DNA from: an uncultured Sulfurovum sp.
GTDB taxonomy: Bacteria > Campylobacterota > Campylobacteria > Campylobacterales > Sulfurovaceae
Direction of reading: 5' to 3'
Length of the DNA: 64,000 nucleotides
Assembly: GCA_902727855.1 (NCBI GenBank)
Contig: CACVAS010000147.1
Coordinates: 1 to 64,000, forward strand
Positions 1 to 9,621 of this stretch are shown here, one piece after another. Numbering within the stretch: the stretch's first letter is position 1; each line of letters begins with the position of its first letter. Position numbers and translations under genes: made by a program. Under the pieces are notes generated by a model that worked only from the letters and a program-made list of their open reading frames with translations, made no database searches and was not told where the DNA came from.

Positions 1-126
1 AAAATCTTTCCAGAATCCTTCATAATCCTCTATCGCTTTATTTTGTAGGTTCCAGTAGGCATCCATTGAATCAATGGCCGCACCTTTCGCAAAGTTTGGG
101 TTTGGGGTGTATATTTCTTTTGACAT
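1..126 (-). CDS. acs: Acetyl-CoA synthetase N-terminus (partial, runs off window)
   Basis: Reverse complement from ATG at 126 reads MSKEIYTPNPNFAKGAAIDSMDAYWNLQNKAIEDYEGFWKDF, typical Acs N-terminus. Confidence 0.75.
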   Translation of the reverse strand, partial: MSKEIYTPNPNFAKGAAIDSMDAYWNLQNKAIEDYEGFWKDF

Positions 127-310
127 TGTACATTCCTTAAAAAGATATTCTAAATATTTTAACGTAATAAAATGAAGAATAAAAAATAAAAGATAGATAA
201 AGAAATTATTTATAGGTAGAAGTAGAGTACTCCTACATTTATGTCACTCTAACTTAGAGTTCAGTATATAATATTAAATAGTATAAATTAAAAAACTATT
301 GTTTACTATG

Positions 311-463
311 CTAGTTATCCATATGGTCATCCGACAAATAGTTGTCTTCAACCTCTGTAAAACTACATCCTTCTGGCTTTGTCTCACAATACTTATCGTA
401 AGCGAATTTCACTAACACCAGGACAATCACCAAAACAATAAAGGTTAAAAAGTTTTTATTCAT
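311..463 (-). CDS. Small single-TM protein, 50 aa (not in ORF track)
   Basis: MNKNFLTFIVLVIVLVLVKFAYDKYCETKPEGCSFTEVEDNYLSDDHMDN; one N-terminal TM helix. Confidence 0.5.
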   Translation of the reverse strand: MNKNFLTFIVLVIVLVLVKFAYDKYCETKPEGCSFTEVEDNYLSDDHMDN

Positions 464-482
464 GTTTTTCTCTTATTTTTAT

Positions 483-1694
483 TTACATTAATCTTTTGAA
501 AATTTTTCCAATAGATAGTTCAGTATTTCTTGATACACCTGCTACTTTTGCAAATTTAGACCATTTATTAATAGTCTCTTGTACCTCTTTTACGATTTTA
601 GTACCCTCTTTTATCTGATGTTTCTCTGCCAACTTTAAAAGATGAGTAATGGTAGGGTTTTTACCCTCACCCAGATACATGGTACTATGCTCACCACCTG
701 GTCCACTAGAGAATGTGATGTCATACACTGGTGAAAAGCTCCACTCTCCTTGTTCATTCATAAGAAAAGAGAAGTTTTTACTGTGATCATCACGATTATG
801 AGCAAAAAGATTAAAACAGGCCAGTCGAAACACTTTTTTTTGTTCGACCACACTTTTAGTCAGATGCAAACATAAAGTTAACAAGTCATCATAATCTAAA
901 GAGGGATATCTAAAATCACTATGAATTAACCCAGCAACCGTATGCATATGTATCCGTTCGTCTCCTACGCGATCAAAACGTTCACAAGCAAAGTAGGATC
1001 CTTTTTTATCCTGTAACAGTGTTGTTTTAGGCATATCCAACTTTGCATCTTTTGCCATCAAACTGTAGGCATATTCAACAGCTCCTACCTCTTTTCCATC
1101 AGATGAAGAGGCAAACTTTACCATCCAGTGAGTAAACCCTTCAGCCAGTATTTGCGTACCATGAATAATCTCATTGCTTGACTCATTGATCTGTATCAAA
1201 GCCTTTGGTCTAGCCCCAGCCGATGAACCACCAAGCCGTAACAACTCATCCAATAACTCTTCGCTACTACCTTTTAAAATTGCTTGTGAATGTGTTGCTA
1301 AATCATCCAAGACTATTTTATCTAAAGCAGTGCTTTTTATCTCTTCTTCAGGCTCATAACTCAAAGCCCCCATACCAAACCTGCCCACATAAGAGAGCCG
1401 TTCAAGTGGGCTGATACTCTGAGCATTAATGCCCAGTTTTCTAAGATGTCTCTCAAAAAGTAGCCGACCCCAACCATCAGGAAGAGAGTCATTAAACACT
1501 CCCCATAGCCCTTCAAATGTCATATCTTCACACTCAAATAGACCCTCTTTTAACGGAAGTTTATAAGGTGAAATTTCCAAAGAGCTTTTCAAAAATTCGC
1601 TCTCATATTCAAAAAATATCTTTCTATCCTTATAAAGCAACCTACCGACGTTTAGCTTTTCTCTATGATTTAAAAAAACTTGAAGACTATTCAT
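483..1694 (-). CDS. hipA: HipA family type II toxin kinase
   Basis: GLWGVFNDSLPDGWGRLLFERHL, FAHNRDDHSKNFSFL and YDITFS motifs; overlaps a HipB-like HTH gene. Confidence 0.85.
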   Translation of the reverse strand: MNSLQVFLNHREKLNVGRLLYKDRKIFFEYESEFLKSSLEISPYKLPLKEGLFECEDMTFEGLWGVFNDSLPDGWGRLLFERHLRKLGINAQSISPLERLSYVGRFGMGALSYEPEEEIKSTALDKIVLDDLATHSQAILKGSSEELLDELLRLGGSSAGARPKALIQINESSNEIIHGTQILAEGFTHWMVKFASSSDGKEVGAVEYAYSLMAKDAKLDMPKTTLLQDKKGSYFACERFDRVGDERIHMHTVAGLIHSDFRYPSLDYDDLLTLCLHLTKSVVEQKKVFRLACFNLFAHNRDDHSKNFSFLMNEQGEWSFSPVYDITFSSGPGGEHSTMYLGEGKNPTITHLLKLAEKHQIKEGTKIVKEVQETINKWSKFAKVAGVSRNTELSIGKIFKRLM

Positions 1695-1999
1695 TTTTTA
1701 TGCCCCCTTTTGGGAACACTTTTTTTCTCTGCTAACAGCTCATCCATACTTTTTGCTCTCTTTGGCATTGGATTAGCTATTGATTCAAAGTCATCCAAAC
1801 ACTCTAAAATAAGCGCCAACTTCAACAAAGAGTGCAGTGAAATCTGCCCACTACTCTCAAAACGTTTCACCGACCCCAAACTGACCCCAGACCTATCAGC
1901 CAAAGCCTGTTGCGTATACCCAATACTCAACCGTCGCTCTTTAAACTTCCGACTCAACTCTTGCATCATATCATGTGGTGTTTTCAAAAAGGTTAACAT
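1691..1999 (-). CDS. hipB: HipB-like XRE-family HTH antitoxin
   Basis: Helix-turn-helix RLSIGYTQQALADRSGVSLGSVKRFESSG; overlaps hipA start. Confidence 0.8.
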   Translation of the reverse strand: MLTFLKTPHDMMQELSRKFKERRLSIGYTQQALADRSGVSLGSVKRFESSGQISLHSLLKLALILECLDDFESIANPMPKRAKSMDELLAEKKSVPKRGHKK

Positions 2000-2164
2000 A
2001 TTAGCCCTTATTTGTGTTTTAAAACTTTTATAGCTAATATATTATACCATAATATCTATTGATACAGCTCATCATAAACCTAACATAATTAAATCGACGA
2101 ATAATCGTGTATATGTATAGTTATAGCACCCTTCCCCACACAAATACGTATAATTGTACATTAC

Positions 2165-2320
2165 AGCACTTTAAATAGGAGACTGTAGGTAAAGCTCTTG
2201 TCTTTGCTAAGTTTGTGATGCTAATTTGGCTCCTCAAACATTGAAGCTCTTCTTTTGAAAGTATAAACATAAAGTCCTCCTCCTTGAAACGCTCAACATG
2301 TCTTTGAACTTGTCGTTAAA
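2165..2320 (-). pseudogene. Decayed ORF6N-domain protein fragment
   Basis: Minus strand reads VERFKEEDFMFILSKEELQCLRSQISITNLAKTRALPTVSYLKC with no intact start or continuation; resembles the ORF6N core (EDFMFxLTKEExxxLRSQ). Confidence 0.5.
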
Positions 2321-2345
2321 GATACTTTGCAATACAAAAAATAAC

Positions 2346-2542
2346 AGTATGTCAAATTGAGATAATTTTATACATTAAACGACCTCAACCTTCTCCACAA
2401 CATCAAGTCAAAACCTTGTAAAACCTAGAAACTAAGTCTCTACATTGGTCGTAAGAATGTTAATATTTTTAATGCCTAAGTCTTTAAGTATTTGTGCACC
2501 CACACCAAACTCTTTGGCTTGCTCATGAGAGATAACTTTTGT
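2346..2542 (-). pseudogene. Partial duplicate of the ribBA 3' end
   Basis: Near-identical to 15799-15996 (e.g. aagtctttaagtatttgtgcaccNacaccaaactctttggcttgctcatgagagatNactttt), with substitutions and small indels that break the frame. Confidence 0.9.
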
Positions 2543-2566
2543 TTGATTAATTGAAGTTGCTATCTT

Positions 2567-5500
2567 CTTTAAATACAACTCTTCTGTTGGTTCAAGTCTC
2601 TAGTGCTTCACTCATGCTACCAACTCCCCACATTTAAATACAACTCTTGTGTTGGTTCAAGCTTATTGGTCTACTTGGTTAACTGGTTATAGAGGTTAAT
2701 TTAAATACAACTCTTGTGTTGGTTCAAGAAGTGAAGCAGAAATAGCCGAAGCTACAGGACGCAGATTTAAATACAACTCTTGTGTTGGTTCAAGAATACC
2801 CACTTAGAGGGCTTTTTGAGCCTTTTATAGATTTAAATACAACTCTTGTGTTGGTTCAAGTCTTTAAAGTCTAGTCTTCCTAAGTCTAAAGCGAATATTT
2901 AAATACAACTCTTGTGTTGGTTCAAGAGATAGAAAAAGATTTAAAATTAAGCTCAGAATCAAATTTAAATACAACTCTTGTGTTGGTTCAAGTCTCACTT
3001 GCACCATCTATAAAATTATTTATTTCCATATTTAAATACAACTCTTGTGTTGGTTCAAGCAATAGAAAGTCTATAGTATCACCTATTCCTATCACATTTA
3101 AATACAACTCTTGTGTTGGTTCAAGGAGATACAAAAGTGTGAACTTTGTTTAATATTCGATTTAAATACAACTCTTGTGTTGGTTCAAGTGATTTTTTCG
3201 CAAACTATGTATTAGAGAAAAGCACATTTAAATACAACTCTTGTGTTGGTTCAAGTACCTAAGATAGTTTTTAATCCCCATGCTTGAGGTAATTTAAATA
3301 CAACTCTTGTGTTGGTTCAAGCTAGCCTCCCTACGTCTCTGTCCACGCTTACGGCAATTTAAATACAACTCTTGTGTTGGTTCAAGTGTTTTGCTCCCAC
3401 TGCAAGAAACTTTTGTGGACATATTTAAATACAACTCTTGTGTTGGTTCAAGCATTTCAATTGTCATTGGAGTTTCAGTTACATTTGTATTTAAATACAA
3501 CTCTTGTGTTGGTTCAAGGCGTTCTTTCGTAGCGTTACTCTCTGCATGATTGACATTTAAATACAACTCTTGTGTTGGTTCAAGATGGGTATCAATGCAG
3601 GTATTCAAGTTGCTAACAAATTTAAATACAACTCTTGTGTTGGTTCAAGAATCATTTTCAAATTTTTCTCTTAATTCGTCTTCTAATTTAAATACAACTC
3701 TTGTGTTGGTTCAAGCAGTGCTATTTGCCCACATTTAAGAAGTGTACTCTCATTTAAATACAACTCTTGTGTTGGTTCAAGTAAATTGTTCTTTCGATGC
3801 TGGTAACGCTACATTAATTTAAATACAACTCTTGTGTTGGTTCAAGCGGTCTTTTTGCTATGGTTTACTTCCTTGTTTTTTCATTTAAATACAACTCTTG
3901 TGTTGGTTCAAGTTAGCTCTTTTAGCATCTCTTTACTGTAGTCTATAATTTAAATACAACTCTTGTGTTGGTTCAAGGCTGATACTGCTCATTAACAAAG
4001 ATAGCATGCCTAGATTTAAATACAACTCTTGTGTTGGTTCAAGTCTAGCCTTATTTATCTCTTCTTGTTCAGAGCTTGATTTAAATACAACTCTTGTGTT
4101 GGTTCAAGCAAGCGAAGACACCAACGCTAACGAAGTGTAGCTTAATTTAAATACAACTCTTGTGTTGGTTCAAGAGTGTCGAGTCTATAATCTCTTTATT
4201 GCTATCAAATTTAAATACAACTCTTGTGTTGGTTCAAGTAGACAAAGTACCAGTCACTGTATGTACTTACCCATTTAAATACAACTCTTGTGTTGGTTCA
4301 AGTTGCAGTTTTCTTGTGGTCTGTCTTAATGTGGATAGCATTTAAATACAACTCTTGTGTTGGTTCAAGGATTGTATCCACTCCCAATCAATCACTCTCC
4401 TCGTCATTTAAATACAACTCTTGTGTTGGTTCAAGCACCGCTTGATGTTGATGAGTCACCGCTTGATGTATTTAAATACAACTCTTGTGTTGGTTCAAGC
4501 ACCGCTTGATGTTGATGAGTCACCGCTTGATGTATTTAAATACAACTCTTGTGTTGGTTCAAGATATATGTATATTCTGTAAAACTTGCCTTTTAGTAGA
4601 TTTAAATACAACTCTTGTGTTGGTTCAAGACTAAACATAGTGGGAGTGTTATTAACATTCCCTTAATTTAAATACAACTCTTGTGTTGGTTCAAGTTCAA
4701 AAGCATTTGACCGTGCCATAGCAGAGGGCAATTTAAATACAACTCTTGTGTTGGTTCAAGTCTTTACGTGCAGAAGAACCTTTAACATTTTCGTATTTAA
4801 ATACAACTCTTGTGTTGGTTCAAGGCTTTTGCAAGATGGTATGTGGTGGTTTTGACCTATTTAAATACAACTCTTGTGTTGGTTCAAGGGTCATCTTTTA
4901 AAGACTGTGGTATTTCACTTTCTAATTTAAATACAACTCTTGTGTTGGTTCAAGGTTCCTTCACGTGTCATTCTTAAAATGTTACCAAGATTTAAATACA
5001 ACTCTTGTGTTGGTTCAAGTTTGTAGGGCTTGTGCACCCTGTACACCTAGATCCATATTTAAATACAACTCTTGTGTTGGTTCAAGCCTTGCTTGGGGAC
5101 ATAAGGATTCCCTTTATAGCTATTTAAATACAACTCTTGTGTTGGTTCAAGCAAGGTGTGAGTGTGTAGGTTACAAACTCCAAAGACATTTAAATACAAC
5201 TCTTGTGTTGGTTCAAGTGGAGAGATTCTTTAAGTGCGACAAGCTCTTTTTCATTTAAATACAACTCTTGTGTTGGTTCAAGTTTCTTTTTTTTTGACTT
5301 GCCAAACTACTCTGATATTTAAATACAACTCTTGTGTTGGTTCAAGATATAGGGTTGGTGAAGTTTTTGAATTAAGAACAGAATTTAAATACAACTCTTG
5401 TGTTGGTTCAAGTGTTGATGTCACACGTAACCCAAGACGTTCTCCTAGATTTAAATACAACTCTTGTGTTGGTTCAAGAAAGAGGGTGGTGGTTCTCAAA

Positions 5501-7630
5501 GATTTGTTTTTGAATTTAAATACAACTCTTGTGTTGGTTCAAGATTACGGTAGTATGTGCCTCAGCTGTAGAAAGTGATTTAAATACAACTCTTGTGTTG
5601 GTTCAAGCTGTTGGTTATTTACCTAATGGTTGTCTATTGATATTTAAATACAACTCTTGTGTTGGTTCAAGAATCAAAATCATAAATGTCAATTTCTAGG
5701 TTCAAGATTTAAATACAACTCTTGTGTTGGTTCAAGTTTAACTGTTTTACCTAAACCCTTGGTAATACAATCATTTAAATACAACTCTTGTGTTGGTTCA
5801 AGAAGGTTTAATCCCTATATTCTTAACAATTACGCTATTTAAATACAACTCTTGTGTTGGTTCAAGACTATACAATCTATAGGAAGATTGATGAGATTGT
5901 AATTTAAATACAACTCTTGTGTTGGTTCAAGCATTCGAGATGGATTTAACTTTAACCCATTACCGAATTTAAATACAACTCTTGTGTTGGTTCAAGGTTA
6001 AAAATAAAATACTAAATGAATTTGAAACACTATTTAAATACAACTCTTGTGTTGGTTCAAGCTACTGCTATAATTGGTGTATAAGTTGGTTGAGAGACAT
6101 TTAAATACAACTCTTGTGTTGGTTCAAGTAATATCCGTAATCAGACTGTAGTACCGCTGTCCAATTTAAATACAACTCTTGTGTTGGTTCAAGTAAGCAA
6201 TCTATTTTTACAGATGGAATACCCACGTAATTTAAATACAACTCTTGTGTTGGTTCAAGCTTACATTGTTTGACCCCAAGTTTAGAAATCTTATATTTAA
6301 ATACAACTCTTGTGTTGGTTCAAGAAGCTGGGTGAACGTGCTAAGGCGATTATATTATCATTTAAATACAACTCTTGTGTTGGTTCAAGAAAGAAGCACT
6401 ACACACTTCCTTAACATAATCGTGAATTTAAATACAACTCTTGTGTTGGTTCAAGGGATAAAACACCAATCCATTTCAATAACTCTATGATATTTAAATA
6501 CAACTCTTGTGTTGGTTCAAGGAAAAATCACTGGAACAATCAACAAAACTTAAAATAATTTAAATACAACTCTTGTGTTGGTTCAAGTAAATGCAAATAC
6601 AGAAGCAATAAACCTGTCTAAATTTAAATACAACTCTTGTGTTGGTTCAAGACACCTAGAGACGCAATAGGATATATATATTACAGATTTAAATACAACT
6701 CTTGTGTTGGTTCAAGATACCTAAATTAATTATGTCTAAAACAGTAACATGATTTAAATACAACTCTTGTGTTGGTTCAAGGTGGTGCAAATGAGCCTAT
6801 GAATGATATTGAATGGTAATTTAAATACAACTCTTGTGTTGGTTCAAGGACAACGGAGCTATTCATAGTGATTTGATAAATAATAATTTAAATACAACTC
6901 TTGTGTTGGTTCAAGTCATTCTAGATGGATTTAACTTTAATCCATTGCCAAATTTAAATACAACTCTTGTGTTGGTTCAAGTAAACTGCACCGATGCTAC
7001 CAAGGACTGCTGTTTGATTTAAATACAACTCTTGTGTTGGTTCAAGTTGTATATTTAAAGATAATGATGTTCTATTATGTGATTTAAATACAACTCTTGT
7101 GTTGGTTCAAGTAGAGGGTAGATTAATAGGTGAGTCACTATATAAATTTAAATACAACTCTTGTGTTGGTTCAAGCCTAACTCTAACATGATACTTTTCA
7201 CTTACTTGTGGATTTAAATACAACTCTTGTGTTGGTTCAAGCATTTTAAATGTGATGAATCGTGGTATGGTCATACTATTTAAATACAACTCTTGTGTTG
7301 GTTCAAGACTCTATTAAAACGAGACAAACATACAGTAACTATATTTAAATACAACTCTTGTGTTGGTTCAAGACATTAAGACAGACCACAAAAAAACTGC
7401 AATAGAATTTAAATACAACTCTTGTGTTGGTTCAAGTCCACCGATCACCGATTGTATGCGTGCCGCTTCTATTTAAATACAACTCTTGTGTTGGTTCAAG
7501 TGAATTTAAGCATAACAGAGCAGTATCAACAAGATAATTTAAATACAACTCTTGTGTTGGTTCAAGTTGCTATTGCTACAGGTACGAGTCCAAAGGGTGA
7601 ATTTAAATACAACTCTTGTGTTGGTTCAAG
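2567..7630 (-). CRISPR. CRISPR array, ~78 x 30-bp repeats with ~77 spacers (34-37 bp)
   Basis: Repeat ATTTAAATACAACTCTTGTGTTGGTTCAAG (sense probably CTTGAACCAACACAAGAGTTGTATTTAAAT). The only degenerate copy I saw is at the leader-distal end, 2567-2596. Manual count. Confidence 0.98.
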
Positions 7631-7804
7631 TAAGACTATATAGGCATCTTCATATTTTAAAAAATGAAGAAACGCCCATATTATCGTAAACTTACATAAA
7701 TTTTCCAATCAAATTATTATTAACAATAAAATATTAAAGAACCTATGTAACATTATGATTATAGCGTAAACACACATGTAATTTTACCAAGTTAGGTTGG
7801 AAAA
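7631..7804 (-). promoter_or_regulatory. Probable CRISPR leader
   Basis: AT-rich non-coding segment between cas2 and the array; the decayed repeat is at the opposite end. Confidence 0.7.
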
Positions 7805-8113
7805 TTATAAAAAAAGTGATTCACTATCCATTTTATTACTTCCTAATATCTCTTCATGAAAAACTGATTTATTTTGAAGTTTCACTATTGATACAAAATC
7901 TAACTTCTCGTCTATGTTCTTTTCTATCTCATCACGAAATCTAATAAGATTTGCAGGAGTAATATTCCCTCTAAAAACTGATTTTTGATGGTGCTTAAAA
8001 TATTTTTTGCAAATCTTGAAAACCTTACTCACACGGTATTTACCAGCATCACTCTCTATATCTGCTATATCATAAAAAACAAAAGCATAATTATAATTAT
8101 AGTTTCTACTCAA
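7805..8113 (-). CDS. cas2: CRISPR-associated endonuclease Cas2
   Basis: ~102 aa, YNYAFVFYDIADIESDAGKYRVSKVFKICKKYFKHHQKSVFRG; next to cas1 and the array. Confidence 0.9.
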   Translation of the reverse strand: MSRNYNYNYAFVFYDIADIESDAGKYRVSKVFKICKKYFKHHQKSVFRGNITPANLIRFRDEIEKNIDEKLDFVSIVKLQNKSVFHEEILGSNKMDSESLFL

Positions 8114-9114
8114 TGCTTATCCTTTAATTTAAATGGCACAAATTCTTTATCTTCTATAAGAAATTTTACAAGTTTATATGCATCATATTTTATGGCACTC
8201 TTATAAGTCGTTTTTCGTTTTAATCGTGGATGCATAAATGGCTCATTAATTCGATTTTCAAAAGCTTCTATAAACACTTTTTTACCTGTCTCATTGAGTA
8301 GTGCATAATTAAGATTTTTATCAAAATGTTTACTTACTTGTAGTTGCTTTTTATTCACTAGATCAAAGATGGTCTTAAATACAATAATTGGCTTGAAAAC
8401 TTCACACATATCTAAGCTTAATGAAAATCTCCCCTCTCTTGGAGAGTGTAAAAAGCTTATAGATTGATTCAGATGTGTATGGTAAATTGCAGATATCGTT
8501 TTCGTATAGAGCAAAGTATTACCAAAGCTAACTAGTGCATTGATAGGATTATCCGGTGGTCGCTTTACACGTTTATTCATCACAAAATCTATAGGTAAAA
8601 AATGCTGAAAACTATCATAAAATCTATTCCATATTTGACCTTCTATGTAGAAAATCTGTTTAATGTCTGGTTCTTTTTCTAAAAATACTGATACATCCTT
8701 TTTAAGCCAATCCAAAAATGGCTTTAGTTCCTTTTTCCCATGTCGATAGTAGTGATACAAAACCTCATGCACATTATCGGCTATCCCCTGCACTATTGAT
8801 CTAGCTATAATAAGCCGTTTGTCAATATATGCTTGTGATTGCCGAATGGTCAAATCTCCACTGATGAGTTGTTCTTTAGGGTAAAAACTTCCTGTGTAGT
8901 TATTATGATAGTTAAAAAAATGAACACATATCCCTGCTTTAGCGATAAAGTCTAAAAATTTGGTATTGAAACTCACTTCATTCATACAGTAGAGTTCACG
9001 TGTATCTTCTATCGGCAAATAAAAATTTCCTTTTTCATTTCTAAATGCAATGGAATTGTCTTTTCTCTTCAGTTCACCCATGCTAAATATATACCGTGTA
9101 TGCTCTTTTGCCAT
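8110..9114 (-). CDS. cas1: CRISPR-associated integrase Cas1 (type I-B-like)
   Basis: YIFSMGELKRKDNSIAFRNEKGNFYLPIED, NPINALVSFGNTLLYT, LHSPREGRFSLSLDMCEVFKP. Confidence 0.95.
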   Translation of the reverse strand: MAKEHTRYIFSMGELKRKDNSIAFRNEKGNFYLPIEDTRELYCMNEVSFNTKFLDFIAKAGICVHFFNYHNNYTGSFYPKEQLISGDLTIRQSQAYIDKRLIIARSIVQGIADNVHEVLYHYYRHGKKELKPFLDWLKKDVSVFLEKEPDIKQIFYIEGQIWNRFYDSFQHFLPIDFVMNKRVKRPPDNPINALVSFGNTLLYTKTISAIYHTHLNQSISFLHSPREGRFSLSLDMCEVFKPIIVFKTIFDLVNKKQLQVSKHFDKNLNYALLNETGKKVFIEAFENRINEPFMHPRLKRKTTYKSAIKYDAYKLVKFLIEDKEFVPFKLKDKH

Positions 9115-9123
9115 CTTTTCCCC

Positions 9124-9621
9124 TTATATAAAACAGTACTCATAATAAGCACATTTTTTACACTTATTATCAAAAACAGCTCCTGGTGGTTTTTCTAAAT
9201 TAATCAATATATCAATCTTAGCCAATACCGCCAAAAGCTCTTGCTCATTCCCCTTATCAAGCTCCACATAATGAACCTTTTTACTCTGTTTTCTCTTCTC
9301 TAAAAACTCTACTTTTCCCTTTTTAAGTACACCTTTTTGCTTTAGCTTATACAAGTACAAAAGCACCTGCCACTTCACAGCCTCGGGGTCAGAGTCACTC
9401 TTTTTTATCTCAACCAAATACTCTTTGGTCAGCTTGTCTATTTTGATGTTATCAATAGACACCTCACCCTTTTTACTCTTTTTCTCTTGAAGTTCATGTA
9501 ACACTTTACCTATACGTACATCTTCAGAGTTGCCTTCTAGGTTTATTCGGTTGGCGTGTAGCCAACATTGGGTTTTACAGTGGAAGTAGTAGTTTATTAG
9601 GGTTCCTGTGATTTGGTTCAT
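9124..9621 (-). CDS. cas4: CRISPR-associated exonuclease Cas4
   Basis: CKTQCWLHANRINLE, RIGKVLHE and C-terminal CKKCAYYEYC cysteine cluster. Confidence 0.95.
   Translation of the reverse strand: MNQITGTLINYYFHCKTQCWLHANRINLEGNSEDVRIGKVLHELQEKKSKKGEVSIDNIKIDKLTKEYLVEIKKSDSDPEAVKWQVLLYLYKLKQKGVLKKGKVEFLEKRKQSKKVHYVELDKGNEQELLAVLAKIDILINLEKPPGAVFDNKCKKCAYYEYCFI

Noticed and set aside
2567-7630. Self-targeting spacers against genes in this window
   Set aside because: A by-eye scan found no convincing match of any spacer to non-array sequence here; a proper search over the full genome is needed.
2914-7643. Numerous ORFs encoding repeated LNTTLVLVQ / FKYNSCVGS / LEPTQELYLN peptides
   Set aside because: They are translations of the CRISPR repeat in different frames and not real proteins.
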